NCBI GenBank assembly: GCA_016788425.1
Contig: JAEURQ010000004.1
Coordinates: forward strand, 594,213-658,212
Direction: 5' to 3'
DNA: 64,000 bases
Source: Chthonomonas sp.
Lineage (GTDB): Bacteria; Armatimonadota; Fimbriimonadia; Fimbriimonadales; Fimbriimonadaceae
Both the position numbers and the translations under genes were made by a program. Below, in pieces: positions 53,634-64,000 of the stretch. Position 1 is the stretch's first letter. Each line of letters opens with the position of its first letter. The notes below the pieces were generated by a model that had not been told where the DNA came from, did not search any database, and saw only the letters and a list, made by a program, of their open reading frames with translations.

Positions 53634-54758
53634 GTCGTCGTCCTTCACTTCGGTTTTGGTATCGGCCATCACCAGGAACTTGCCGTAGATTTCCTCGAAC
53701 CGGTCTTCGTTAAAGTTGAACCCAATCTCGCTCAGGCGGTGCTTAAGGCCGTGACGCCCCGAGCGAGCGGTCAGCACGATTTCGCTTTTGGCCGCGCCGA
53801 CGAGCTCGGGCGAGATGATCTCGTAAGTCGAGCGATCCTTGAGCACGCCGTCTTGGTGAATGCCGCTGGAGTGCGCATAGGCATTCGCCCCGACCACCGC
53901 TTTGTTGCGCTGCACGACCATGCCGGTGTGGCTCGCCACCAACTGCGAGAGAGCCAAGAGACCCTGCGGCTTGATCGACGTTTCGAGCCCGCCGAAGTAG
54001 TCCGACCGAATCATCAGCGAGACCGCAACTTCTTCGAGCGCCGTGTTGCCGGCGCGCTCACCGATGCCGTTGATGGTCACCTCGACTTGCCGGGCGCCAC
54101 CCAAAACGCCGGCCAGCGTGTTGGCGGTCGCCATGCCCAGGTCGTTGTGGCAGTGGCACGAGAACACAGCCTTGTCGCTGTTTGGCACGTTCTCGATGAT
54201 GCCTTGAATCAGGCTACGATACTCCTCGGGGTAGGTGTAGCCGGTCGTGTCGGGGACGTTGATGGTGGTCGCTCCGGCGGCGATGACCGCCTCCACGACT
54301 TGGTAGACATAGTCGCGATCGGCGCGGCCCGAGTCTTCCATGAAATATTCGATGTTATCGGTGAATTGACGCGCGCATTTGACGGCGTTCACCCCGGTTT
54401 CCAGGGCTTCTTCGCGGCTCATGCGCAGCTTGTTTTGAAGGTGGTTTTCGCTGACGCCAAGGCCGGTGTGGATGCGTCGCGACTCGGCGGGGGCGAGGGC
54501 TTCGGCGGCAACTTCAATGTCCTTTTGGCGAGCTCGCGTGAGGCCACAAATGGTGACGCCCTTGATCTCGCGGGCGAGGGTATTCACCGATTCGAAGTCA
54601 CCCGGCGAGCTGATGGGGAATCCAGCTTCGATGATGTTGACCCCGATGTCGCGGAGGGCATGGGCAATCTCCAGCTTCTGCGCCATGTTCAGGCGCACGC
54701 CAGGGCTCTGCTCGCCATCGCGAAGGGTGGTGTCAAAAATCAGAACTTGCTTGGACAT
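53613..54758 (-). CDS. leuA: 2-Isopropylmalate synthase, short form without regulatory domain
   Basis: A 381-residue member of the DRE-TIM metallolyase family. [12 protein letters not shown] holds the metal Asp; [37 protein letters not shown] (metal His-x-His) and [11 protein letters not shown] are diagnostic for LeuA. Typical LeuA is about 510 residues with a C-terminal leucine-binding domain; here the frame stops right after DDDLRELVS, at the boundary before that domain. Start at MSKQVLIF, with TAGGAAG upstream and a TATAAT 18 bases away. Likely not feedback-inhibited by leucine, as an inference. Confidence 0.92.
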   Translation of the reverse strand: MSKQVLIFDTTLRDGEQSPGVRLNMAQKLEIAHALRDIGVNIIEAGFPISSPGDFESVNTLAREIKGVTICGLTRARQKDIEVAAEALAPAESRRIHTGLGVSENHLQNKLRMSREEALETGVNAVKCARQFTDNIEYFMEDSGRADRDYVYQVVEAVIAAGATTINVPDTTGYTYPEEYRSLIQGIIENVPNSDKAVFSCHCHNDLGMATANTLAGVLGGARQVEVTINGIGERAGNTALEEVAVSLMIRSDYFGGLETSIKPQGLLALSQLVASHTGMVVQRNKAVVGANAYAHSSGIHQDGVLKDRSTYEIISPELVGAAKSEIVLTARSGRHGLKHRLSEIGFNFNEDRFEEIYGKFLVMADTKTEVKDDDLRELVS

Positions 54759-54776
54759 GGGGCTTCCTACCCCGAA

Positions 54777-54782
54777 ATTATA
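54777..54782 (-). promoter_or_regulatory. -10 box of leuA
   Basis: TATAAT on the minus strand, 18 bases before the ATG at 54758; leaves a short leader containing AGGAAG. Confidence 0.6.
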
Positions 54783-54831
54783 CATGCTGATTCACGCCGC
54801 CTCGCCGCTTTGCGGGTAATCTCACGGGGTC

Positions 54832-55203
54832 GTGGAAAGTGTCCTTTTGATACTGTGCCTCTTAATTGCGCTCGTGGCGTTAGTCATGTGCATCTTTATG
54901 GTACAGACTCTGAAGGCCGTCGAGCGTCGCTTGGTGGACCTTCACAAGCAACTGGGACGTTTACAAGGGGAGGTGGCGAGCGCCGAGGCGAAAATCAAGG
55001 CTCTTTCTGCCGCCCAGGCACATCGGGGCAGCGGAGTCGAGCAATTGCTCGGCGTCGCAACAGGATTTCTCGGTGCCGGAAAGTGGGGAACCCTTTCCAA
55101 ACTTGCCTTGTTGGGATATAACCAGTACAAAGGGCGTCGGAAGAACGGGTCAGCGAAGGCATTGCCCCAGAGCTCAGGCACCCATGGAGAACAAAATGGC
55201 TAA
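54832..55203 (+). CDS. Hypothetical membrane-anchored coiled-coil protein
   Basis: A 123-residue protein with one N-terminal transmembrane helix (LLILCLLIALVALVMCIFMV) followed by a short coiled coil (VERRLVDLHKQLGRLQGEVASAEAKIKAL) and a glycine-rich stretch. The topology and its place before a YtxH gene resemble DUF948/YtxG-type general stress proteins. GTG start; TAATCT lies nine bases before it. Its stop overlaps the YtxH gene. Confidence 0.7.
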   Translation: MESVLLILCLLIALVALVMCIFMVQTLKAVERRLVDLHKQLGRLQGEVASAEAKIKALSAAQAHRGSGVEQLLGVATGFLGAGKWGTLSKLALLGYNQYKGRRKNGSAKALPQSSGTHGEQNG

Positions 55204-55426
55204 CAACGAAGAAAACAACAGCTTGGTTTATCTGCTCGCCGGTTTCGGCTTGGGCGCATTGGTCGGAGCCGCAGCCGGCATCCTTTTCGCACCGAAGGCG
55301 GGCGACGAAACCCGCGAAATGATCGGTGATAAGGCGAAGGAACTCAAGGGTCGAACCCAAGAGTGGATCGCCGAACAAAAGGCGAAGCGTGCCGCGGTCA
55401 TTCCGGCCGACGAAGTTGGCGCCTAA
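55196..55426 (+). CDS. YtxH-like small membrane protein
   Basis: A 76-residue protein with one transmembrane helix (LLAGFGLGALVGAAAGILFAPKAGDETREMI), matching the YtxH family where a Gly/Ala-rich helix is followed by FAPKxGxExR. Members are stress-induced small proteins with no known reaction. ATG at 55196, preceded by GGAG six bases upstream, is preferred over an ATG at 55184. Confidence 0.85.
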   Translation: MANNEENNSLVYLLAGFGLGALVGAAAGILFAPKAGDETREMIGDKAKELKGRTQEWIAEQKAKRAAVIPADEVGA

Positions 55427-55429
55427 CGA

Positions 55430-56641
55430 ATGAATCCCGGAGGTGGGAACTGGTGGCGAATCACCGTTTGGGTGATCGTAGTTGTACTGCTGTGCTGGTT
55501 CCTCTACGCCGTCCGCTCGATCCTGCCTCCGTTCATTCTTGCCCTTTTAATTGCGGTTCTCTTGGAACCGCTTGTCCAGCGCATGATGCGCCGAGGCGTG
55601 CGCCGTGTGGCCGCCGTCATCGCCGTCATGTCAGTCTTCTTTCTGGGGGTTGGCGGCCTCATTGTGCTCGCCGTGCCCAGCGTGACCCAGCAGGTCACCA
55701 CGCTCTCGGCCCGGGTCGATAGCCTCACCAATTCGCTGCTCAACGAGCCGGCGAGCCGCAGCCCGTTTGTGCGGTGGAACCCTGTGCAACAGGCAACCCC
55801 GCGCACCGCGTCGAGCGTGGACAAACTTCTCAAGAGCCAGGAGGGTCTGCTCGAACGAGTTGGCCTGCCGACCACCCAGTCGGGCCTGGTAAAGGAATAC
55901 GTAGACCCGCATCGCGAGCGCATCACCGGCTTTGTCCGTGGATTCTTCTCCAGCTTCATCGGCATTCTCGCGAGCGCGGCATCGCAGATATTCCTGCTGT
56001 TGTTCACGCCGATTTTTGTGCTTTTGCTGCTGCTCGATATGGATGGCCTGCGGGTGCGCAGTATTAGTTGGATCCCGCCGAGCATCCGCCGCGGCACCCT
56101 CGGATTGCTGCGCGAAGTCGGCCAGGTCATCGTCGCCTACATCCGCGGCCTCATGGTCACCGTCGCGATCTGGACGACGCTCTGCGCGATCGTGCTGACG
56201 GTACTTGGCGTGCCGTATTCAATTTTGCTCGCCCTCCTTTTTGGTGCGGTGTATATCATCCCTTATGCCGGGGCGATCATCATGAACGTCTCGGTTTTGC
56301 TGGTCACCGGGTTTGCCGGCGCCAACGGAAACTTCTTCATGTCGTTCAGCGATCCGTGGACCTTCGCGATGGTGGTCACCGGTATTTTCTTTGCGGTGTT
56401 TATGATCTACGACAACATCATCAACCCCAAAATTGTGGGCGGCTCGGTTGGGCTCAACCCGCTGCTCAGCATGTTCGTCGTGTTTAGCGGTGCGGCGCTC
56501 ATGGGCCTTATCGGCATGCTCATCGCCTACCCCCTCGCGGGCACCATCAAGGTCATTCTCAACCGCGTGTTGCGCGTGACGGGCGCGACCACTGACGAGG
56601 TCGCACTTCCCGCCGTCCCCCTGCGTCATCAAAGTACGTGA
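55430..56641 (+). CDS. AI-2E family (PerM/YdiK) permease
   Basis: A 403-residue integral membrane protein with about seven to eight hydrophobic segments. N-terminal helices (VWVIVVVLLCWFLYAVRSILPPFILALLIAVLLEPLVQRMMRRG), a long amphipathic middle segment and the C-terminal YIIPYAGAIIMN and NPKIVGGSVGLNPLLSMFVVF blocks that mark the family. Substrate cannot be predicted; some members export autoinducer-2, others are Na+/H+ antiporters. Starts four bases after the YtxH stop; its stop overlaps the next gene's GTG. Confidence 0.88.
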   Translation: MNPGGGNWWRITVWVIVVVLLCWFLYAVRSILPPFILALLIAVLLEPLVQRMMRRGVRRVAAVIAVMSVFFLGVGGLIVLAVPSVTQQVTTLSARVDSLTNSLLNEPASRSPFVRWNPVQQATPRTASSVDKLLKSQEGLLERVGLPTTQSGLVKEYVDPHRERITGFVRGFFSSFIGILASAASQIFLLLFTPIFVLLLLLDMDGLRVRSISWIPPSIRRGTLGLLREVGQVIVAYIRGLMVTVAIWTTLCAIVLTVLGVPYSILLALLFGAVYIIPYAGAIIMNVSVLLVTGFAGANGNFFMSFSDPWTFAMVVTGIFFAVFMIYDNIINPKIVGGSVGLNPLLSMFVVFSGAALMGLIGMLIAYPLAGTIKVILNRVLRVTGATTDEVALPAVPLRHQST

Positions 56642-58938
56642 AGTTTTCTCTCCTTGCCTTCAGCGCGCTCCTCGCGAGCGTGTCGCTTGCCTCTGACCGA
56701 TGGTCGGTGGACGCCCAACGCGGCCTGATCTGGAACGGGAGTCCCTACCAGCCGATCGGGTTGCGGGTCGAGGGAACCCCCGCCGCGATTCAGGCGGCCT
56801 ACGATGCGGGCGTACGCGACGTGCTCGTCTCGTTTTCATTGAACTTGGAAGAGTGGCGCACCGCCATTCAGTTGCTCGACAAACTCGGCATGCGCTACTT
56901 GGTTACGCTCGGCGTGGCCGCGCCCGCTTGCACTGGAGTCTCCGTGCAGCCCGAGAGTTACCGCATTCCCAACTTCAAAGCCGAGCGCTACCTGGAGTTT
57001 CCGTTACCCAACTGCGATTGGGCGTACGTCGCGCTTGCTTATGCGCGCGACGGTAGCCTCGCGAAGGGTCAACGAATCCCGACCAAGGCGGGTTACTTCT
57101 CCTCGAAAATCGCGCCCGAGGGCGAAAGCGAGCAGGTGCTTTTGTTCTATCCGCATCAGCAGGATATGCAAGTGCCGGACTACTGGTCGGGGCTCGACGA
57201 GCATCGCGATCAGCTGCTACGATGTTTGGTCGCGAGTCAACCCGGACCCGGATTTCGGGGCTTGCTGAACCCGATGGGCGAAGTGCCGGCTTTCGAGCCG
57301 CGCAAGTTTGTGCCCACCAACCCGCTCTTTCGGCGCGAACTCGAACTCTTTCTCAAGCAAAAGTACACCAGCATCAACAGCGCGGTGCGGGCTTGGTCGG
57401 TCTCAGCTGCCGACTTTAGTTCGTTCAAAGAGATGTCGGGGCTCGTTCCTATGTGGGGCGAGGCGCGCGGCGTGGGGCAGTTTCTCGATCCGACGCGCGA
57501 CACGATGTTCCGCACCGATTTGGCGAAGAGCCAAGCCTGGACCGACATCGAAGCGGTGATCAACGCGACTGCCGCGCGGCGCTATCGCCGGCTGGTCGAG
57601 AGTATTCAGCAACTTGCCGACGTGCCCGTGATCCAAGATTGGCGCGGGTGGAACGGGCCTTACGTGTTGGGCTCCGGCCTGAGCGGGCTCGGCACCAAGA
57701 TTCGGGGCCAAGTGGCGGGGCCGATCGCGGCGGAAGTGGGTCCGGTGACGACCACCACGCAGGTGTGGACGAAGCCCAGTTGGCTGGTGTGCACCGACGC
57801 GGTGGCGCCCGATGGGAGCGTCGCGCAAACCCTGATTCAGGCGAGCGGCGGCATGGGCGTGCGCGGCTGGTTTTTCCGCGGCGAACCCGCCCTCATCAAA
57901 GATTTGACCCCCAGCGGGGCTTCGCGAGTGCGCACGATTCCGTTCCCGATTGGCGCGGCTAACCCCGTGGAACCCGGCCCCTTGCCCAACGGCGCATGGT
58001 GGTTGGCCGGCCCCGGCGCGGGCAATCGCCTCGACCTCGGCAGCGGTTTTCTCGGCTATCGATATAGCGACCAGCAGGGAAGTTTTAGCGCGATTTGGAT
58101 CGCGCCGGGAACCGCCGCGCGGCGTGTTAAGCTGATTGCGGGCGTGACGGAAGGCTGGAAGTTTGAGTCCACTGGCGGCGTGGACCCGGCGGCGCGCATC
58201 GTCAAGGGCGGAATCGAAGTCTCGGTGGGCTCGTCGCCGCTGATTATTCGCGGGACCGAGGAACTCCCGGTGCCCGAGGAATCGGTGCAAGAAGCGCTGG
58301 GTCAGTGGGAAACCATCAAAGCAAAGCTGGGCGGCAACACCGGCATGGTCACCGAGGACGGCCTGGAATTCGAAGAAGCCGTGAAGGGCATGACCCGCAA
58401 CCCCAGCGGTAGCTTCGCGCAGATGCGCTCCACGATCGCCCGAATTAACCTCAACCTTGCGCCATTTAGCTGGATTGAGGCGGAGCGCAGCCGCGACCAC
58501 ACGTTTAGCGGGGTGGATAAAATTTCTGGCATTTCGAATGGCTCGGCGTTGACCTTGCACTCACGGCTCAGCAGCGACCTATTTCCGCTGCGCGCGAGTT
58601 ATCCCTTTGAGGCGCGCGCCAACGGCATGCACACGCTCTGGCTCGCGGCCAAGATTCCGGCCCAAGACCGCAACAAGGTGCGGCTCCGCATCGGCGAGCA
58701 GGTGTATCAGCTCAGCCCGACCCCAGCCAGCAGCTACGGGCCCGATTTTGCGTGGTATGAAGCGGGCGAATTGAACCTGAACGTCGGGCAAACGATGTCG
58801 GTGGTGGTGGAGGTCAGCGGCGTGCGCGCCGTGGATTTGGCGGTAGACGCAATCCTGATTACGCCGAACAGTTTTCCGGCCAAGGGCCCGACGCCGCCCA
58901 TGACGATTGTCGCGAGCAAGCCACCGAAAAAGAACTAG
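56638..58938 (+). CDS. Secreted large protein with glycoside-hydrolase-like architecture
   Basis: A 766-residue exported protein with signal peptide MKFSLLAFSALLASVSLAS. The N-terminal 350 residues look like a TIM-barrel glycosidase (WNGSPYQPIGLRVEGTPAAIQAAYDAG and NPLFRRELELFLKQKYTSINSAVRAWSVSAADF, which resembles GH42-type beta-galactosidase helices). The C-terminal 130 residues (SWIEAERSRDHTFSG ... LWLAAKIPAQDRNKVRLRIGEQVYQL) resemble a carbohydrate-binding beta-sandwich. Catalytic residues could not be assigned, so activity is uncertain. GTG start coupled to the AI-2E gene. Confidence 0.55.
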   Translation: MKFSLLAFSALLASVSLASDRWSVDAQRGLIWNGSPYQPIGLRVEGTPAAIQAAYDAGVRDVLVSFSLNLEEWRTAIQLLDKLGMRYLVTLGVAAPACTGVSVQPESYRIPNFKAERYLEFPLPNCDWAYVALAYARDGSLAKGQRIPTKAGYFSSKIAPEGESEQVLLFYPHQQDMQVPDYWSGLDEHRDQLLRCLVASQPGPGFRGLLNPMGEVPAFEPRKFVPTNPLFRRELELFLKQKYTSINSAVRAWSVSAADFSSFKEMSGLVPMWGEARGVGQFLDPTRDTMFRTDLAKSQAWTDIEAVINATAARRYRRLVESIQQLADVPVIQDWRGWNGPYVLGSGLSGLGTKIRGQVAGPIAAEVGPVTTTTQVWTKPSWLVCTDAVAPDGSVAQTLIQASGGMGVRGWFFRGEPALIKDLTPSGASRVRTIPFPIGAANPVEPGPLPNGAWWLAGPGAGNRLDLGSGFLGYRYSDQQGSFSAIWIAPGTAARRVKLIAGVTEGWKFESTGGVDPAARIVKGGIEVSVGSSPLIIRGTEELPVPEESVQEALGQWETIKAKLGGNTGMVTEDGLEFEEAVKGMTRNPSGSFAQMRSTIARINLNLAPFSWIEAERSRDHTFSGVDKISGISNGSALTLHSRLSSDLFPLRASYPFEARANGMHTLWLAAKIPAQDRNKVRLRIGEQVYQLSPTPASSYGPDFAWYEAGELNLNVGQTMSVVVEVSGVRAVDLAVDAILITPNSFPAKGPTPPMTIVASKPPKKN

Positions 58939-58940
58939 GC

Positions 58941-58946
58941 TAAAAT
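58941..58946 (+). promoter_or_regulatory. Leaderless -10 box of glyA
   Basis: TAAAAT followed by six bases (TGGGCA) and the ATG at 58953; no Shine-Dalgarno sequence. Confidence 0.5.
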
Positions 58947-58952
58947 TGGGCA

Positions 58953-60221
58953 ATGTCTGGTTTGTCGCCGTCAGTTTCAGCCCACGCCGTTCCGTTGGAA
59001 ACCGGTGATCGGGCCATCTTCGACTTGATTCGAGCGGAGGAGGCGCGTCAGCACACGAACCTGGAGCTCATTGCAAGTGAAAACATCGCGAGCCTCGCGG
59101 TGCGGCAAACCATGGCCAGCGTCCTCACCGACAAGTACGCAGAGGGCTACCCCGGCAAACGCTACTACGGTGGTTGCGCCGTGGTGGACGAGGTCGAGAC
59201 CCTGGCGCTGGATCGCGTGAAGCAACTGTACGGCGCGGAGTTTGCCAACGTGCAACCGCACAGCGGCGCGCAAGCCAATATGGCGGTGTACTTCGCCTTT
59301 CTTAAGCCAGGCGACACGCTGATGGCCATGAACCTGGCGCACGGCGGCCACCTTACGCACGGCTCGCCGGTGAACTTTAGCGGCCACCTTTACAATATCG
59401 TGCCCTACGGCGTCCGCCAAACTGACGAACTGATTGACTACGACGAATTCGCCGCGCTGGCCCGGGAGCACCGCCCCAAGATGATTGTGAGCGGAGCCAC
59501 GGCCTACAGCCGCCAGTTCGATTTTGCCCGAATTCGCGCGATTTGCGACGAAGTCGGCGCGTATCACATGTGCGATATGTCGCACTACTCGGGGCTCATC
59601 GCCGCGGGCGAATACGATTCGCCGGTGCCGCATTGCGACTTTGTGACTTCGACCACGCATAAATCCATTCGTGGTCCGCGCGGCGGCATGATCCTTTGGA
59701 ACAAGGAGGAATACAGCAAGCCGATCAACATGAGCGTCTTCCCGGGCATCCAGGGCGGCCCGCTGATGCACGTGATCGCCGGCAAGGCGGTCTGCTTTGG
59801 CGAGGCGTTGCGACCCGAGTTTAAGGATTACGCCCAGCGCGTGAAGAAGAACGCCGCGGCCCTTGCGGCGGCCATGACTCAGGAGGGTTTCCGCATTGTC
59901 AGCGGCGGCACCGACTCGCACCTCATGCTCGTTGACCTTCGCCCGTTTGGCATCAACGGCAAAATCGCGCAGCAGGTGTTGGAGGATGTGAACATCACGA
60001 CCAACAAGAACGCGATTCCCTTTGATCCGGAAAAGCCCTTTGTAACCTCGGGCGTGCGGCTCGGAACGCCGGCCGTCACTACCCGCGGGATGAACGAGGC
60101 CGACATGGCCACCATTGCCAACCTCATCGCACGCTCGCTGCGCGGACGAGAAGACGAGGCACAACTCGCCGCCGTGAAAGCCGAAGTGGTCGCTCTTTGC
60201 GAGCGCCATCCGGTGCACTAG
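58953..60221 (+). CDS. glyA: Serine hydroxymethyltransferase
   Basis: PLP enzyme (422 aa) that converts serine and tetrahydrofolate to glycine and methylene-THF. N-terminal [18 protein letters not shown], the [14 protein letters not shown] block and the PLP lysine in [15 protein letters not shown] (about residue 235) are all present. Full length. It is convergent with the following unknown gene; only three bases separate the two stop codons. Confidence 0.97.
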   Translation: MSGLSPSVSAHAVPLETGDRAIFDLIRAEEARQHTNLELIASENIASLAVRQTMASVLTDKYAEGYPGKRYYGGCAVVDEVETLALDRVKQLYGAEFANVQPHSGAQANMAVYFAFLKPGDTLMAMNLAHGGHLTHGSPVNFSGHLYNIVPYGVRQTDELIDYDEFAALAREHRPKMIVSGATAYSRQFDFARIRAICDEVGAYHMCDMSHYSGLIAAGEYDSPVPHCDFVTSTTHKSIRGPRGGMILWNKEEYSKPINMSVFPGIQGGPLMHVIAGKAVCFGEALRPEFKDYAQRVKKNAAALAAAMTQEGFRIVSGGTDSHLMLVDLRPFGINGKIAQQVLEDVNITTNKNAIPFDPEKPFVTSGVRLGTPAVTTRGMNEADMATIANLIARSLRGREDEAQLAAVKAEVVALCERHPVH

Positions 60222-60224
60222 GTC

Positions 60225-61031
60225 TTAGCCGGAAATCTGGAATATCCGGACCTGGAGTCGCTCGCTCCGGGTCCGTTCCCATTGCAGTTGCACGCGCACG
60301 CCGTGGACCTCCACCTCGAGTTGCTCGGGGTTCGGGGCGACCGCACGGAGTTGCTCGCGCACCACTTGCTCCATGGCCGCCTCCACCGCGGCGGTGGCAA
60401 TCACTTCTTGGTCCAAAGGTAGGGCTGCGGTCTCCCACTCGGGCAGGCCAAGTTTCACGAGCCCAAACGTGCGCACGCGCCCGCCTGCGGTCTCGGGAAA
60501 GAAGCCGACTCGCACCAACTGCTCGGGCTGATCCACTTGGGGTCGCGCGTCGAGCGCGGCAAAAAACTCTGCTTGGGTGGACATGCATTCGGTGACGACA
60601 TCGAAAATCACGGGCGACTCCATGAGGCTGGCGTAGGCATCGGCGAGGTGCGCCATAAACGGGATGTGGCGGTGATCGGTGAGCGCACCCTTGCCGACGT
60701 AGCGCACGATGACCGCGCTGGTCTGTTCGGACAGGTGCTTGAGCGACTCGCGCGTGACCCCGGCCGGATGGTCGGCGAGGAGGTCGGGCCGAAAGAGATG
60801 CGGGTTTTTCGCGCGCAGGGCCAGGCGCACATGGAGCCTCACGTCGGAAAAGATGAGTCCTTCGCGCGCGCCGATGGGGGCAAAGCCGCGCCGGTTGTGG
60901 GGATTGCCGGCGATCATGCGGTCCATGATGGCGGTGCCATCGGGCAGTTTTGGCTGCTGGCTATAGATCCACCACTCGCATCGGAAGATTTGTTTGGCGA
61001 GGGCTCGTCGCTGGAGCCAGGTTTTCCACAT
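60225..61031 (-). CDS. Hypothetical conserved-looking protein
   Basis: A 268-residue soluble protein that I do not recognise. No signal peptide or membrane segment; well-mixed composition, with FRCEWWIYSQQPKLPDGTAIMDRM near the start and a beta-rich C-terminus (ELEVEVHGVRVQLQWERTRSERLQVRIFQI). The ATG at 61031 lies six bases after TAGACT, a leaderless promoter; the TTG at 61037 is an alternative. It is divergent from the 23S rRNA gene. Confidence 0.7.
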   Translation of the reverse strand: MWKTWLQRRALAKQIFRCEWWIYSQQPKLPDGTAIMDRMIAGNPHNRRGFAPIGAREGLIFSDVRLHVRLALRAKNPHLFRPDLLADHPAGVTRESLKHLSEQTSAVIVRYVGKGALTDHRHIPFMAHLADAYASLMESPVIFDVVTECMSTQAEFFAALDARPQVDQPEQLVRVGFFPETAGGRVRTFGLVKLGLPEWETAALPLDQEVIATAAVEAAMEQVVREQLRAVAPNPEQLEVEVHGVRVQLQWERTRSERLQVRIFQISG

Positions 61032-61037
61032 GGGCAA

Positions 61038-61043
61038 AGTCTA
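61038..61043 (-). promoter_or_regulatory. Leaderless -10 box of the hypothetical gene
   Basis: TAGACT on the minus strand, six bases before ATG 61031. Confidence 0.5.
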
Positions 61044-61203
61044 GCCCAGCGGGGCTTGAGGCGACATCCTGGTAATTTTTCGGAAATTTTTTCTTGTGCT
61101 GGACGGTACAAGGTTGTGGGTTCGAAATTGGAATTTGAACCTGCTCGCGTGGGCGGATCCCGGCAATTCTGAAAGAAAACCGGGGAAAAGGTGCCGGACC
61201 CCC

Positions 61204-61232
61204 TTGACACCGTTCGGGGGCACTGGTATAAC
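61204..61232 (+). promoter_or_regulatory. Promoter of the 23S rRNA gene
   Basis: TTGACA (61204-61209), exactly 17 bases, TATAAC (61227-61232): the best promoter in the window. The gap 61032-61340 holds no 16S rRNA, tRNA or protein gene. Confidence 0.88.
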
Positions 61233-61340
61233 TTCTCTTTGCCGCTGGACTGAAGTTCAGGACGAGCGGAAAGAGCGAAAAGCACTTTGACAGTTGCATA
61301 TCGAATAGTGGAACACGCATCGAACGCAAGTTTGAATACA

Positions 61341-64000
<2,660 letters not shown>

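Noticed and set aside
53739..55121. A 460-codon plus-strand frame opposite leuA
   Set aside because: Antisense to clear LeuA motifs; its composition is that of a mirror frame.
58977..60218. A 413-codon minus-strand frame opposite glyA
   Set aside because: Antisense shadow of serine hydroxymethyltransferase; no recognisable domain.

Overview
The window is bacterial chromosome, high in G+C outside one island, and its gene style (secreted SBBP/Ig-repeat proteins, succinylase lysine genes scattered among housekeeping genes, a stand-alone 23S rRNA gene) fits Armatimonadota, most likely a Fimbriimonadales-type organism. That placement is an inference from gene content; the 23S rRNA would settle it. 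Many genes have a TANNNT box ending 6-7 bases before the start codon, which implies widespread leaderless transcription.

Left backbone (1-17254): the 3' part of a giant secreted propeller/Ig-repeat protein; RNase PH; a NatA/NatB-type ABC exporter followed directly by CorA; tRNA-Pro; upp; a tiny HicB-like gene; the primary sigma factor; a solitary sucD; ligD and ku diverging from 18 bases that hold a single two-way -10 element; two single-domain response regulators; a FAH-like protein; and a secreted S10 carboxypeptidase.

Genomic island (about 17322-44438, visibly lower G+C): it is inserted at the 3' end of an initiator tRNA gene and bounded by an 11-bp direct repeat, and it has pushed the tRNA's terminator 27 kb away. 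Its large serine recombinase reads into the tRNA. The other end of the island encodes, in register, a different basic 45-residue tail, so the crossover site appears to lie inside the recombinase gene and integration would swap its C-terminus. Cargo: ArdC-like antirestriction protein; a composite type I restriction-modification locus (Phd/YefM regulator, HsdM, HTH-ImmA/IrrE protease, DUF4411 PIN-like toxin, NO VEIN-like ATPase-nuclease, HsdS, AlbA_2 protein, an iteron array, an excisionase-type HTH protein, HsdR); an AEP-primase-like replication protein; a second (tyrosine) recombinase; an XRE regulator; three zinc-ribbon proteins; a sigma-like factor; an RHH protein; and a phage-type Dam methylase.

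Right backbone (44439-64000): the displaced tRNA terminator, a frameshifted AbiEi-like antitoxin, a small leader transcript before an HNH nuclease, pgk, a NodB-fold pseudoenzyme, dapC, a parvulin, a GT4 glycosyltransferase, dapD, dapE, a LeuA lacking its regulatory domain, two small envelope/stress proteins, an AI-2E-family permease, a secreted putative glycosidase, glyA, an unknown gene and the 23S rRNA gene with its own near-consensus promoter. The dap genes together supply the succinylase branch to meso-diaminopimelate and lysine.
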